Below, piece after piece: positions 8,960-18,341 of a DNA stretch of 64,000 bases. The notes beneath the pieces are model-generated. The model saw nothing but the letters and a program-made list of their open reading frames with translations. It made no database searches and was not told the origin of the DNA. The first letter of the stretch is position 1. Every line of letters begins with the position of its first letter. The DNA lies in NCBI RefSeq assembly GCF_006738645.1, contig NZ_AP019700.1, positions 2,244,001 through 2,308,000 of the forward strand. The letters are read 5' to 3'. The DNA comes from Stella humosa (GTDB lineage: Bacteria > Pseudomonadota > Alphaproteobacteria > ATCC43930 > Allostellaceae). The position numbers were made by a program, and so were the translations under genes.

Positions 8960-10249
8960 ATGGACAAGATTCGCATTCGCGGCGGCCGGCCGCTGCACGG
9001 CCAGATCCCGATCAGCGGCGCCAAGAACGCGACCCTGCCGCTGATGGCCGCCTCGCTGCTGACCGACGGCACGCTGACGCTGTCGAACGTGCCGCACCTG
9101 GCAGACATCGCCACCATGGCCAGCCTGCTGGCCCAGCACGGCGTATCGGTCGGCATCGACGGCGCGGCCCCCGGCGGCGGCCATACCGGCCGGGTGATGG
9201 CCTTGCAGGCCGGCACGATCACCAGCACGACGGCGCCCTACGACCTGGTGCGCAAGATGCGCGCCTCGGTGCTGGTGCTGGGGCCGCTGGTGGCGCGCGA
9301 GGGCCGGGCGCGCGTCTCGCTGCCCGGCGGCTGCGCCATCGGCACGCGGCCGGTCGACCTGCACCTGAAGGGGCTGGAGCGGCTGGGCGCCAAGGTCGAG
9401 CTGACCGCGGGCTACATCGAGGCGAGCGCCCCCGGCGGGCTGGTCGGGGCCGAGATCGTCTTCCCGTTCGTGTCGGTCGGCGCCACCGAGAACCTGCTGA
9501 TGGCGGCCACCCTGGCGCGTGGCGAGACGGTGCTGTTGAACGCCGCCCGTGAGCCGGAGATCGTCGACCTGGCGGAATGCCTGTCGGCGATGGGGGCCGA
9601 TATCGAAGGCGCCGGCACTGACCGAATCCGCATCCGCGGCAAGGATCGCCTGCACGGCGCCGCCCACACCGTCATCTCGGACCGGATCGAGACCGGCACC
9701 TACATGATGGCGGTCGCGATCACCGACGGCGACGTCGAGCTGATCGGCGGCCGGCTCGACCTTGTGCGGTCGGTGGCCGATGCGCTGACCCCGGCCGGCC
9801 TGACGGTGGAGGAGACCGCGCGCGGCATCCGCGTGCGCCGCGCCAACGGCCGCCTGACCGGCATCGACGTGATGACCGAGCCCTATCCGGGCTTCCCGAC
9901 CGATCTTCAGGCCCAGCTCATGGCGCTGATGTCGACGGCGGGCGGGGCGGCGATGATCACCGAGACGATCTTCGAGAACCGCTTCATGCATGTGCCCGAG
10001 CTGACGCGCATGGGCGCCAACATCAATGTCCACCATGCCTCGGCCCTCGTCCGCGGCGTGCCGCGGCTGACCGGGGCGCCGGTGATGGCGACGGACCTGC
10101 GGGCATCGGTTTCGCTCGTGCTGGCCGGGCTGGCGGCCGAGGGCGATACCATCCTCAGCCGCGTCTATCATCTCGACCGCGGCTACGAGCGGGTGGAGGA
10201 GAAGCTGGCGGCATGCGGTGCCGAGGTGGAGCGAATTCGCGAATCCTGA
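8960..10249 (+). CDS. murA: UDP-N-acetylglucosamine 1-carboxyvinyltransferase
   Basis: 429 residues from the ATG at 8960; the open frame begins 31 codons earlier, but the MDKIRIRGG head is the normal MurA N-terminus. The enzyme transfers enolpyruvate from PEP to UDP-GlcNAc, the first committed step of peptidoglycan synthesis in the cytoplasm. The Lys-Asn pair in SGAKNATLP and the catalytic cysteine in [10 protein letters not shown] (the fosfomycin target) are both present. [15 protein letters not shown] and [10 protein letters not shown] are further conserved blocks. The gene is complete and is followed by the DUF2948 gene, as in many relatives. Confidence 0.97.
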   Translation: MDKIRIRGGRPLHGQIPISGAKNATLPLMAASLLTDGTLTLSNVPHLADIATMASLLAQHGVSVGIDGAAPGGGHTGRVMALQAGTITSTTAPYDLVRKMRASVLVLGPLVAREGRARVSLPGGCAIGTRPVDLHLKGLERLGAKVELTAGYIEASAPGGLVGAEIVFPFVSVGATENLLMAATLARGETVLLNAAREPEIVDLAECLSAMGADIEGAGTDRIRIRGKDRLHGAAHTVISDRIETGTYMMAVAITDGDVELIGGRLDLVRSVADALTPAGLTVEETARGIRVRRANGRLTGIDVMTEPYPGFPTDLQAQLMALMSTAGGAAMITETIFENRFMHVPELTRMGANINVHHASALVRGVPRLTGAPVMATDLRASVSLVLAGLAAEGDTILSRVYHLDRGYERVEEKLAACGAEVERIRES

Positions 10250-10277
10250 CGTTACGGCGGATGGCAAGGAGGGGCCG

Positions 10278-10706
10278 ATGGCAAAGCTGAAGCTGCGTGC
10301 GGTCGATGCCGAGGACATGTCGGTGATCTCGGCCTGCCTGCAGGACGCGATCGTCACCCTGGGCGACATGACCTGGGAGCGGGAGAGCGGTCGCTTCCTG
10401 CTCGTTGCCAGCCGTTTTTGCTGGGAAGGGTGCCGCGATGCCGAGGGCGGGCTGCTGGAGCGGGTCCATGCCGGGGTGTGCTTCGACGGGGTGACGGGCG
10501 TGCGCCATCGCGGCGTCGACCAGTCCAAGCGCGAGGCGCTGCTGTCCCTGCTGGCGACGACGCCGGTGGAGGGCGGAATCCATCTGGAGTTCGCCGGCGG
10601 CGCCACGATCCGGCTGGAAGCAGAGGAAATCCTGTGCCATCTACAGGATATCGACGAGCCGTGGCCCACCCAGTGGCGGCCGTCGCATCCGCTCGAAGAA
10701 GGTTGA
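10278..10706 (+). CDS. DUF2948 family protein
   Basis: 142 residues. The ATG at 10278 has a strong AAGGAGG ribosome site; the open frame extends 20 codons upstream into the murA stop region, which is unlikely to be translated. LKLRAVDAEDMSVISACLQDA and the closing RLEAEEILCHLQDIDEPWPT are typical of the DUF2948 family. These proteins are encoded between murA and hisG/hisD in alphaproteobacteria and have no known function. It is cytoplasmic by sequence (no signal or membrane segment). Co-transcription with murA and hisG is likely. Confidence 0.9.
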   Translation: MAKLKLRAVDAEDMSVISACLQDAIVTLGDMTWERESGRFLLVASRFCWEGCRDAEGGLLERVHAGVCFDGVTGVRHRGVDQSKREALLSLLATTPVEGGIHLEFAGGATIRLEAEEILCHLQDIDEPWPTQWRPSHPLEEG

Positions 10707-10766
10707 CCAGGCCCCGGCCATTGCCGGGCGCACCTATTCCTTTCCAGCGTTTCAGGGAGCTTTCCG

Positions 10767-11441
10767 TTGTCCGCGAACGATGTCCTCGTGCTCGCGCTGC
10801 CCAAGGGCCGCATCCTCAAGGAAGTGATGCCCATGGTGCGCCGTGCCGGGATCGAGCCGGAGCCCGCGTTCGATGATCCCGACGATCGCCAGCTCCGCTT
10901 CAAGACCAACCGCCCCGGGATCGACATCATCCGCGTCCGCAGCTTCGACGTGGGCGCCTTCGTGGCCTTTGGCGCCGCCCATCTGGGCGTCGCCGGCAGC
11001 GACGTGCTGATGGAGTTCGACTATCCCGAGATCTATGCCCCGCTCGACCTGAAGATCGGCCATTGCCGGCTGATGGTGGCCGAGCCCGAGGAACTGTCGG
11101 CCACCGACGACCCGTCGCGCTGGAGCCATGTGCGCGTCGCGACCAAGTATCCCCAGCTCACCCGCCGCCATTTCGCCGCGCGCGGCGTGCAGGCCGAATG
11201 CATCGCGCTCCATGGCGCGGTGGAACTGGCGCCGCGCATCGGCCTCTGCCGGCGCATCGTCGACCTGGTGCAGACGGGCTCGACCTTGAAGGCCAACGGC
11301 CTGGTGGAGATCGAGCACATCGCCGACATCTCGTCGCGCCTGATCGTCAACCGCGCCGCGCTGAAGACACGGCCGGACGAGGTCCAGGGCTGGGTCGACC
11401 GCTTCAGAGCGGTGACCGAGGCCCCGGCCACCCGCCACTAG
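10767..11441 (+). CDS. hisG: ATP phosphoribosyltransferase, short form
   Basis: 224 residues. It joins ATP and PRPP in the first step of histidine synthesis. The start is a TTG at 10767 with GGGAG seven bases before it. [11 protein letters not shown], the [13 protein letters not shown] region and the PRPP loop [14 protein letters not shown] are visible. The length is that of the short form, which lacks the C-terminal regulatory (histidine-binding) domain. Short HisG enzymes need the HisZ subunit for activity and feedback control; hisZ is not in this window. hisD follows four bases later. Confidence 0.95.
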   Translation: MSANDVLVLALPKGRILKEVMPMVRRAGIEPEPAFDDPDDRQLRFKTNRPGIDIIRVRSFDVGAFVAFGAAHLGVAGSDVLMEFDYPEIYAPLDLKIGHCRLMVAEPEELSATDDPSRWSHVRVATKYPQLTRRHFAARGVQAECIALHGAVELAPRIGLCRRIVDLVQTGSTLKANGLVEIEHIADISSRLIVNRAALKTRPDEVQGWVDRFRAVTEAPATRH

Positions 11442-11445
11442 TCTT

Positions 11446-12744
11446 ATGGTTCGCCGTCTTTCCACCGCCGACCCGGGCTTCGAAGCCGACTTCCTGGCCC
11501 TGCTGGCCGAGAAGCGCGAGGCCGACGAGGATGTCGACCAGGTCGCGGCTGCGATCATCGCCGACGTGCGCTCGCGCGGCGACGTGGCGGTCGCCGAATA
11601 TACCCACCGCTTCGACCGGCTCGACACGGCCGCCATCGGGCTGCGCATCCCGGCGACCGAGGTGCATGGCGCGGTCGAGCGCTGCGCGCCCGAAGCAGTC
11701 GCCGCCCTGCGCATGGCCGCCGGCCGGATCGAGGCGTTCCACCGACTGCAGATGCCGGCCGGCATCGACCATGTGGACGCGGCCGGGGTGCGGCTCGGCA
11801 TGGTGTGGCGGCCGATCCCGGCCGTCGGCCTCTATGTCCCGGGCGGGCTTGCCGCCTATCCCAGCTCGGTCCTGATGAACGCGCTTCCGGCCAAGGTGGC
11901 GGGCGTCGGCCGGGTTGCGGTGACGGTGCCGACGCCGGACGGCATCCTCAACCCGCTGGTGCTGGCGGCGCTGTCGATCGCGGGGGTGGACGAAGTCTAT
12001 CGCGTGGGCGGGGCCCAGGCGGTGGCGGCACTTGCCTATGGCACCCGGAGCATCGCGGCGGTCGACAAGATCGTCGGTCCGGGCAATGCCTATGTCGCCG
12101 CCGCCAAGCGCCGCGTCTTCGGCACCGTCGGCATCGACATGATTGCCGGCCCGTCGGAGATCCTGGTGGTGGCCGATGGTGCCAACGACCCGGACTGGAT
12201 CGCGGCCGACCTCTTGTCCCAGGCCGAGCATGACATGGCGGCCCAGTCGATCCTGCTGACCGACGACGCGGCCTTCGCCGACCGCGTGGTGGCGGCCGTG
12301 GCGGCCGAGCTGGCGGTGATGCCCCGCCGTGAGATCGCGGCCGAAAGCTGGCGGCGCTTCGGCGCCGTCATCCTGCTGCGCAGCCTGGACGAGGCACCGG
12401 CCCTGGTCGACCGGCTGGCGCCCGAGCATCTGGAACTGGCCGTCGACGCGCCCCAGGCGCTGGCCGACCGCATCGTCAATGCCGGGGCCATCTTCCTCGG
12501 CCGCTACACGCCCGAGGCGGTCGGCGACTATGTCGCCGGCCCCAACCACGTCCTGCCGACGTCGCGCAGCGCGCGCTTCTCGTCCGGCCTGGGCGTGCTC
12601 GACTTCCTGAAGCGCACCACCTTCGTCGCCTGCGATGCTGACAGCCTGGCCCGGATCGGCCCGGCCGCGGTGACGCTGGCCGAGACGGAGGGGCTGCATG
12701 CCCATGCGCGGTCGGTCGCGATCCGGCTCCGGCCCGCCGGCTGA
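11446..12744 (+). CDS. hisD: histidinol dehydrogenase
   Basis: 432 residues, the usual length. The zinc enzyme carries out the last two steps of histidine synthesis, histidinol to histidine with two NAD+. Recognisable blocks are VPGGLAAYPSSVLMNALPAKVAGV, the NAD-binding GPGNAYVAAAKRRVFG, IAGPSEILV, the SQAEHD segment with a zinc/active-site histidine, and APEHLEL near the C-terminus. It overlaps the next gene (UPF0262) by 47 bases if that gene starts at its first ATG. It forms an operon with hisG. Confidence 0.97.
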   Translation: MVRRLSTADPGFEADFLALLAEKREADEDVDQVAAAIIADVRSRGDVAVAEYTHRFDRLDTAAIGLRIPATEVHGAVERCAPEAVAALRMAAGRIEAFHRLQMPAGIDHVDAAGVRLGMVWRPIPAVGLYVPGGLAAYPSSVLMNALPAKVAGVGRVAVTVPTPDGILNPLVLAALSIAGVDEVYRVGGAQAVAALAYGTRSIAAVDKIVGPGNAYVAAAKRRVFGTVGIDMIAGPSEILVVADGANDPDWIAADLLSQAEHDMAAQSILLTDDAAFADRVVAAVAAELAVMPRREIAAESWRRFGAVILLRSLDEAPALVDRLAPEHLELAVDAPQALADRIVNAGAIFLGRYTPEAVGDYVAGPNHVLPTSRSARFSSGLGVLDFLKRTTFVACDADSLARIGPAAVTLAETEGLHAHARSVAIRLRPAG

Positions 12745-13249
12745 GCCGCCGCGGGCAGACGAGCCGGCGGCCGCCGCGCCGCCGGAGCAGCGCATCGCGC
12801 GCGTGACGCTGGACGAGCACACCGTCCTGCGCCGCAACCCGGACGTCGAGCATGAGCGCGCCGTCGCCCTGTTCGACCTCGTGGAGGAGAACCGCTTCGC
12901 CCTGGTCGACGGCCCGGCCGGCCCCTACCACCTGCATCTGGCGATCGCCGACAGCCGCCTGCGCATCCTGGTGCGCGACGCCCAGGACCAGCCGCTGGTG
13001 GAGATCCTGCTGCCGCTCCTGGCCTTCCGCCGGATCGTGCGGGACTATTTCATGATCTGCGAGAGCTACTACGCGGCTATCCGCCGCTCCACCCCCTCGC
13101 AGATCGAGGCGATCGACATGGGCCGGCGCGGCCTGCACGACGAAGGCTCGCGCCTGCTGCGGGAGCGGCTGGCCGATCGCGCGACCATCGACCATGCAAC
13201 CGCCCGGCGGCTCTTCACGCTCGTCTGCGTGCTGCATATCCGGGGCTGA
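12698..13249 (+). CDS. UPF0262 family protein
   Basis: 183 residues if begun at the first ATG, which lies inside hisD. The conserved family part starts near residue 31 (RIARVTLDE) and runs to the end: HERAVALFDLVEEN, FRRIVRDYFMICESYY, SQIEAIDMGRRGLH and TARRLFTLVCVLHI. These match the alphaproteobacterial UPF0262 family, found directly after hisD. The first ~30 residues are a proline/alanine-rich extension encoded partly over the hisD end, so the true start may be later. The function of the family is unknown. Confidence 0.88.
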   Translation: MPMRGRSRSGSGPPAEPPRADEPAAAAPPEQRIARVTLDEHTVLRRNPDVEHERAVALFDLVEENRFALVDGPAGPYHLHLAIADSRLRILVRDAQDQPLVEILLPLLAFRRIVRDYFMICESYYAAIRRSTPSQIEAIDMGRRGLHDEGSRLLRERLADRATIDHATARRLFTLVCVLHIRG

Positions 13250-13254
13250 GCCAG

Positions 13255-13695
13255 GTGCGGCGTCCGGCCAGCGTCCTCTTCGCCTGCAGCCAGAATTCCG
13301 TCCGCTCGCCGATGGCCGAGGCGATCCTGAAGCAGCTTCAGCGGGCGCGCATCTTCGTCGATTCCGCCGGCCTTCGATCGGAGCCCATCGACCCTTTCGC
13401 GATCGCCTGCATGGCCGAGATCGGGCTCGACCTGTCGCGCCATCGCTCCAAGAGCTTCGACGAGCTGGAGGACACCTCCTTCGACCTGATCGTCACGCTC
13501 TCGCCGGAGGCGCACCACCGGGCGCTGGAGATGACGCGGACGATGGCGTGCGACGTCGAATACTGGCCGACCTTCGACCCGACCATCGTCGACGGCAGCC
13601 GGGATGTCCGGCTGGAGGCCTATCGCACGGTCCGCGACGGGCTGTGGGACCGCATCGCCGCCCGCTTCCCCGGCCTGCCGACCCCGGCGCCCTGA
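13255..13695 (+). CDS. low-molecular-weight protein tyrosine phosphatase family protein
   Basis: 146 residues from a GTG at 13255, five bases after the UPF0262 stop. The N-terminal ACSQNSVRSPMAEAIL is the LMW-PTP/arsenate reductase P-loop: Cys, five residues, Arg, Ser. DLSRHRSKSFDEL and the acidic FDPTIVDG near residue 110 fit the family. Members remove phosphate from phosphotyrosine or reduce arsenate. This lineage, located between UPF0262 and infA/maf, has no established substrate. The VOC-family gene starts one base after its stop. Confidence 0.87.
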   Translation: MRRPASVLFACSQNSVRSPMAEAILKQLQRARIFVDSAGLRSEPIDPFAIACMAEIGLDLSRHRSKSFDELEDTSFDLIVTLSPEAHHRALEMTRTMACDVEYWPTFDPTIVDGSRDVRLEAYRTVRDGLWDRIAARFPGLPTPAP

Positions 13696-13696
13696 G

Positions 13697-14335
13697 ATGC
13701 TGAAACTCGACCACCTCACCGTCATCGCGCCGACGCTGGCCGAAGGAGTGGCCCACGTCCGGTCGTGCCTTGGCCTCGAGGTGCCGTTCGGGCAGCGCCA
13801 CGCCTACATGGGCACCCACAACCACCTGCTCCAGTTGGGCGATGGCGTCTACCTGGAGATCGTGGCCGTGGACCCCGATGCCGCGGGGCCGGGGCGCCCT
13901 CGCTGGTTCGGCCTCGATGACCAGCAGGCGGTCCGGGCGGATTGGGACGCAGGCCGGCGCCTGCGCGGCTGGGTCGCTGGAACGGACAGGATCGACATGG
14001 TCCTGGCGCGTCGGGAAGGGACCTTCGGCCGGAAGGTCTCCCTGCCATCGAGCGACCCTACTTTCGAGTTCTCGCTGCTGGACGACGGCTCGCTGCCGCT
14101 GGGCGGGGCGGCACCCTCGATCATCGACCGGCGCGGCAAGGCGCGCGCGATGGCGACGATGGCGGACCTGGGTGCGCGCCTGCGGTCGTTCTCGCTCGAG
14201 CATCCGGAGGCCGACGCGATATCCGCGCTCTACCGGGAGCTTGCCATCGAGCGGGCACCGTCCGTCTCGCACGGCGGTGGCCTTCGCTATCGTGCACGGA
14301 TAGAAACGCCGGGCGGGATGCGGGAGCTTTTCTAG
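13697..14335 (+). CDS. VOC/glyoxalase-like domain protein
   Basis: 212 residues from the ATG at 13697; the open frame runs further upstream inside the phosphatase gene. It opens with LDHLTVIAPTLAEGVAHVRSCLG, the beta-alpha start of a vicinal-oxygen-chelate fold, with metal-ligand candidates in the first His, HNHLLQLGDG and the YLEIVAVDP strand. This is the glyoxalase-like (Glyoxalase_3) subtype. Metal-dependent chemistry or binding of a small molecule is expected; the substrate is unknown. It is the first of four genes placed between the phosphatase and maf, where relatives usually carry infA. Confidence 0.8.
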   Translation: MLKLDHLTVIAPTLAEGVAHVRSCLGLEVPFGQRHAYMGTHNHLLQLGDGVYLEIVAVDPDAAGPGRPRWFGLDDQQAVRADWDAGRRLRGWVAGTDRIDMVLARREGTFGRKVSLPSSDPTFEFSLLDDGSLPLGGAAPSIIDRRGKARAMATMADLGARLRSFSLEHPEADAISALYRELAIERAPSVSHGGGLRYRARIETPGGMRELF

Positions 14336-14375
14336 GCGGCGGTGGCAGCCCGCCCTGCATTCCCCAAGGGCGGTG

Positions 14376-15383
14376 ATGCGCAAGGATTGGATCGAGGCCT
14401 TTCCGGCGGCACAGCGAGAGACCGCACGGGCGGCACTGGCCGGCGCTTTCGGGCCGGCCCAGATTGATACCGTCACGCCCGTAGGCGGCGGCGCCTCGGG
14501 AGCATTGCCTTACCGGGTGGAGGTTGGGGGTCGCCCCTATCTGCTGCGGATCGAGGGCAAGGCAAGCCCACTGCGCAACCCCCATCAGTACCACGCTCTG
14601 CGCATCGCCGCGGCGAGCGGGATCGCACCGGTTGTGCATCATATCGACGAGGTAGCGCGCGTCGTGGTGACCGACTTCATCGCGCATCGCCCGTTGCAGA
14701 CCTACCCAGGTGGCCCTGCCGCATTGGTGGTGGCGATCGGTGCGCTGCTGGCACGTCTCCAGGAAGGCCCGGTCTTTCCGCATTTCGTCGACTATCCGGA
14801 CATCGTCGGGCGCCTGTTCGCCCACGTGCGCCGAACCGGGCTTTTCGCCGATGGCCTGCTCGATGCCCATTTCGAACGGCTCGGGAGGATTAGCCAAGCC
14901 TATGCCGGCGGCCTTGACCGGCTCGTCGCCAGCCACAACGATCTGATCCCCGGCAATATCCTGTTCGACGGCCAGCGGCTGTGGCTGATCGACTGGGAGT
15001 CGGCCTACCGCAACGATCCGCTGGTGGACGTCGCGACGGTCTTGGACACCCTGGCGACCGCGCCGGCCCTGGAGGCGGCATTCCTGCGAGCGTGGCTGGG
15101 CCGCGCGCCGGATGCCGACCTGCTGACCCGCCTGGAACTCACCCGCGCGCTGACGCGGCTTTACTATGCCGGGGTCATGCTGAGCGGCTCGGCGGCGGCC
15201 GGCCGCGCTGCTCCCGACACGGACCTGTCATGTCCAAGCCTCGAAGACTTTCGACAGGCGATCGCCGACGGACTCCTGACGCCGGGAACGGTCGAAACCC
15301 GGCATCTCCTGGGCAAGATGTTCCTTGCGTCGTTCCTGACCGGTGCCGAGCCGCCGGGGTTCGAGCACGCGGTCCTGGCCTAG
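14376..15383 (+). CDS. phosphotransferase (APH/choline kinase family)
   Basis: About 335 residues. The ATG at 14376 is preferred over the adjacent GTG at 14373; AAGGG precedes it. Residues ~38-60 resemble the nucleotide-binding loop (GGGASGALPYRVE, YLLRIEG). The catalytic loop SHNDLIPGNILFD and the metal-binding LIDWESA are clear APH/choline-kinase motifs. The protein therefore transfers phosphate from ATP to a small hydroxylated molecule; choline, a sugar or an aminoglycoside cannot be separated by eye. Its last four bases overlap the convergent C45 peptidase gene. Confidence 0.87.
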   Translation: MRKDWIEAFPAAQRETARAALAGAFGPAQIDTVTPVGGGASGALPYRVEVGGRPYLLRIEGKASPLRNPHQYHALRIAAASGIAPVVHHIDEVARVVVTDFIAHRPLQTYPGGPAALVVAIGALLARLQEGPVFPHFVDYPDIVGRLFAHVRRTGLFADGLLDAHFERLGRISQAYAGGLDRLVASHNDLIPGNILFDGQRLWLIDWESAYRNDPLVDVATVLDTLATAPALEAAFLRAWLGRAPDADLLTRLELTRALTRLYYAGVMLSGSAAAGRAAPDTDLSCPSLEDFRQAIADGLLTPGTVETRHLLGKMFLASFLTGAEPPGFEHAVLA

Positions 15384-16363
15384 ACCCCCTCCAACGCGCC
15401 GTAGTCATGCGTATAGGCATCGGGCGTGAAGTTGCCGATGCGCTGGGTCCAGCGCTTGCCCGGCCACAGATAGTCGACCCGCCCGTCGGTCGGCCGATAG
15501 ACGGCGGTATAGGCGGTGGCGGATGCCGCGCGGCGGGAAAAGAGGGGCGGCTCCAGCATGCGCGCGGTCAGCGCGGCGAGCGTCATGTCCGGATCGGCCA
15601 GCGCCGTCATCAGCGCATCGTGCCGAGCCAGAGAGCGTGTGCTGGCGTCGAACTGGCGGGAGGCGGCGGTGTCCTGATGGTTGGTGCAGACCGGCACGCG
15701 CGAGACGGCGGGCAGGCGGTCCGGGCCGAGGAAGACGGTCGCATGGTCGCCCGAACGGTCGAGCAGGGTCACGTTCTGCGACAGGGCGACGGGGATGCGG
15801 CAGAGCGCGGTCACGGCCTCGTCGACCCGGCTGCACGTCTCCAGCACGTAGCGCAGCAGCAGGATGACCGCGAAGCCCAGCCCCTGGGCGGGGCTGCCGC
15901 CGGCGGTCAGGCTGGCGACGAGGCCATCGGCGTTCATGCCGTCGATGCAGCCGCCCCACGGCCGCTGGGCCTTGGCGATCACTTCCCGTCCGAACCAGGA
16001 TGTGCTTTCGAAGCGATCGGACACGAGGTCGAGCCGGAAGTCGTAGTTGCGTACCAACGCTGGCCCGCCGTCGCCCAGCCACACGGCTTGGCTGCAGCCG
16101 TCGCCCATCGGCGGCGGGCGATAGTGGCTGAGGATGCAGCGGTCGAGGTCGTCCTCGGCGGTCAGCGCGCAGGCTTGGTCGTAGGGGGCCAGCAGTTCGG
16201 GCATGTGGCGGGCGATCGCCGCCCGGCATTCGGCGGCCGATGGCGGTGGCGCCAGCCCCTGGCCCAGATACCAGCGCCGGGCGGCTTCCCGGCCGGTGCG
16301 AAAGCGTGCCGCCCAATCCTGGCCGGGCTCATCCTCGCGGGCCGCGACGAAGTCCTTCAGCAT
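15380..16363 (-). CDS. C45 family autoproteolytic acyltransferase/hydrolase
   Basis: 327 residues. GDGCSQAVW carries the nucleophile cysteine expected at the new N-terminus after self-cleavage in the acyl-CoA:6-aminopenicillanate acyltransferase (C45) family. It is followed by VRNYDFRLD, GGCIDGMNADGL and VCTNHQDT, which match the Ntn-hydrolase core. The residues before the Cys (about 90) would be the pro-part. Members hydrolyse or transfer acyl groups on amides; the actual substrate is unknown. It is transcribed with the glycosyltransferase gene that ends one base upstream of its start, and is convergent with the phosphotransferase gene. Confidence 0.82.
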   Translation of the reverse strand: MLKDFVAAREDEPGQDWAARFRTGREAARRWYLGQGLAPPPSAAECRAAIARHMPELLAPYDQACALTAEDDLDRCILSHYRPPPMGDGCSQAVWLGDGGPALVRNYDFRLDLVSDRFESTSWFGREVIAKAQRPWGGCIDGMNADGLVASLTAGGSPAQGLGFAVILLLRYVLETCSRVDEAVTALCRIPVALSQNVTLLDRSGDHATVFLGPDRLPAVSRVPVCTNHQDTAASRQFDASTRSLARHDALMTALADPDMTLAALTARMLEPPLFSRRAASATAYTAVYRPTDGRVDYLWPGKRWTQRIGNFTPDAYTHDYGALEGV

Positions 16364-16364
16364 C

Positions 16365-17531
16365 CTAGACGACCCGCGGCGCCAACTCGCGCATCAGGTC
16401 GAGCCAGGGCGGCATGCAGCGCGACAGGTCGTAGCGCGCAATCGCGGTCTCGCGCGCGGCGCGGGCCAGATAGGCGAAGGCGGGCGGGTCGCGCAGCACG
16501 TCGACCACGCGCGCGGCTAGGTCGTTGGGGTCCGACGCCTCCGCCAGCAGGCCGTTGTAGCCGTGCTCGATCACCTCCTCGACCGCGGGGTTGCGCGCCC
16601 CGACGACGACCGCCCCCAGCGACATCGCCTCGATCACCGACCAGGACAGCACGAAGGGCCGCGAGGAATAGACGTGCGCCGTCGTGATCTGCATCAGGCG
16701 GATGAAATCCTGGTAGCGGATGCGGCCAAGGAAATGGACGCGCGGGTCGTTCATCCCCATGTCGCGCACGAGGGCGGCGCGGTGGCTGCCGCCGCCCTCG
16801 GGCTCCGGCCCGTACTGCGCGCGCTCGCCGCCGACGATGATGATCTTGGCGTCCGGCACCTGGCCCAGGATGCGCGGCACGGCGTAAAGGAATTCCGGGA
16901 AGCCGCGCATCGGCTCCAGCCCGCGGGCGACGTAGGTGACGATCTTGTCGCGCGCCGACAGCATGGTCAGGTCGGGCAGCTCGAAGCGGGCGAGCGGGTC
17001 CGGGTGCAGGCGCCGCGTGTCGATGCCGTCGTGGATGACGCGGATCTTGGGCTGGTGGGCGGCCGGGAAGGTGCCGCGCTGCCAGTTGGTGGGCGACACG
17101 CCGGCCGCGGCCTGGTCGAGGGCCGCCTGCATGTGCCACATGCCCATGGCATCCATCGTCGTGCCGGTATCGCGGAAGAACTCGCAATAGGCGATCATCG
17201 GCACGTCGGGAAAGACCTCGCGCAGCGGCACGGCACCGCCCCAGCCGGGATGGGCAATGACGAGGCGCGGCTGGAAGCCGGAATCCGCAAGCGCCCGCAG
17301 CTTGCGCCCGGCGGCGCGCGCGTGGCCCAGCAGGTTGGCGACCGGTTGCAACGCCCGGTCGCCCGGTGTGCCGACCGTGTCGGGCCGGTAGAAGTGCTTG
17401 TCGACGATGGTGAAGGCGGAATTGTCCTGCACCGACAGGAAGACGCTGCGCGGCCGGACCCGCGGCGCCAGATGCTGAATCAGATTGAGGAACTGGCCCG
17501 GGACGCTGTGGTGGATGTAGAGAATGGACAT
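16365..17531 (-). CDS. glycosyltransferase family 4/1 protein
   Basis: 388 residues, GT-B fold. The N-terminal half begins ILYIHHSVPGQF. The donor-binding half contains KIIIVGG, HFLGRIRYQDFIRLM and the EX7E motif in SWSVIEAMSLGAVVVG...VEEVI, all typical of retaining GT4 enzymes that use nucleotide sugars. It probably adds a sugar to a cell-surface polymer, but the acceptor is not predictable. Divergent from maf, with about 200 bp of intergenic DNA between them. It sits in the four-gene insertion that separates the phosphatase gene from maf. Confidence 0.88.
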   Translation of the reverse strand: MSILYIHHSVPGQFLNLIQHLAPRVRPRSVFLSVQDNSAFTIVDKHFYRPDTVGTPGDRALQPVANLLGHARAAGRKLRALADSGFQPRLVIAHPGWGGAVPLREVFPDVPMIAYCEFFRDTGTTMDAMGMWHMQAALDQAAAGVSPTNWQRGTFPAAHQPKIRVIHDGIDTRRLHPDPLARFELPDLTMLSARDKIVTYVARGLEPMRGFPEFLYAVPRILGQVPDAKIIIVGGERAQYGPEPEGGGSHRAALVRDMGMNDPRVHFLGRIRYQDFIRLMQITTAHVYSSRPFVLSWSVIEAMSLGAVVVGARNPAVEEVIEHGYNGLLAEASDPNDLAARVVDVLRDPPAFAYLARAARETAIARYDLSRCMPPWLDLMRELAPRVV

Positions 17532-17732
17532 TCGTTCCCGATGCGCTGTCCGTCAGTATGGAGGAGGCGGACCCTGCACCGGGCCGCCCGATGATTCTAC
17601 CCTGAATCCGTTCACATCGGGAGGGGTGATAGGGAAATTGGATGGCGTGGCGCCGGACAAGCTGGCACACAGCGCGGCCTGGACGGCGGTCGCGGTCCGG
17701 CATGATGCTTCATCGATTTTCGTCTTCATAAG

Positions 17733-18341
17733 GTGGCCGTGCAGCAACATTCCGATGCCGATGGGGCGGCCCTGATCCTCGCATCCGCCTCGCCGCGCCG
17801 GCTCGACCTGCTGCGGCAGGTCGGCCTCGTGCCGGCGGCCGTCGACCCGGCTGACATCGACGAGGCCCCCCACCGCCAGGAACTGCCGGCCGATCACGCG
17901 CGCCGCCTGGCGGGCGAGAAGGCGGCCCTGGTGGCGGCGCGCCACCCGCAGGGCTGGATCCTGGCCGCCGACACCGTCGTCGCCTGTGGCCGCCGCATCC
18001 TGCCCAAGGCCGAGGACGAGCAGACCGCACGCACCTGCCTGGAGCTGCTGTCCGGCCGCCGCCACCGGGTCCATGGCGGCGTGGCGCTGGCCGCCCCCGG
18101 CGGCAAGATCACGGTCAGCCTGGTTCAGACGGCCGTGCTGTTCAAGCGGCTGACGGCCGACGAGATCGATGCCTACCTGGCCGGCGGCGAATGGCGCGGC
18201 AAGGCCGGCGGCTATGCCATACAGGGCCGGGCGGCGCTCTTCGTGCGCGGCATCGTCGGCTCCTACAGCAACATCGTCGGGCTGCCGCTGTTCGAGACGG
18301 CCGCACTGCTGCGCGGCCGCGGCTTCCCGCTGCGGCCATGA
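17733..18341 (+). CDS. maf: Maf family nucleotide pyrophosphatase
   Basis: 202 residues with a GTG start at 17733 (a second GTG at 17739 is possible). It hydrolyses modified or canonical nucleoside triphosphates to the monophosphates. The signature LASASPRRLDLLRQ opens the protein. AADTVV carries the catalytic Asp, and GKAGGYAIQGRAALFV is the conserved C-terminal block. The stop overlaps the start of the RNase E/G gene (ATGA), so the two are translationally coupled. The maf - rng - yacG - tRNA-Phe order is common in alphaproteobacteria. Confidence 0.93.
   Translation: MAVQQHSDADGAALILASASPRRLDLLRQVGLVPAAVDPADIDEAPHRQELPADHARRLAGEKAALVAARHPQGWILAADTVVACGRRILPKAEDEQTARTCLELLSGRRHRVHGGVALAAPGGKITVSLVQTAVLFKRLTADEIDAYLAGGEWRGKAGGYAIQGRAALFVRGIVGSYSNIVGLPLFETAALLRGRGFPLRP

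Noticed and set aside
8855-10930. 691-codon minus-strand ORF over murA
   Set aside because: murA on the plus strand has all catalytic motifs; the opposite frame has none and crosses three genes.
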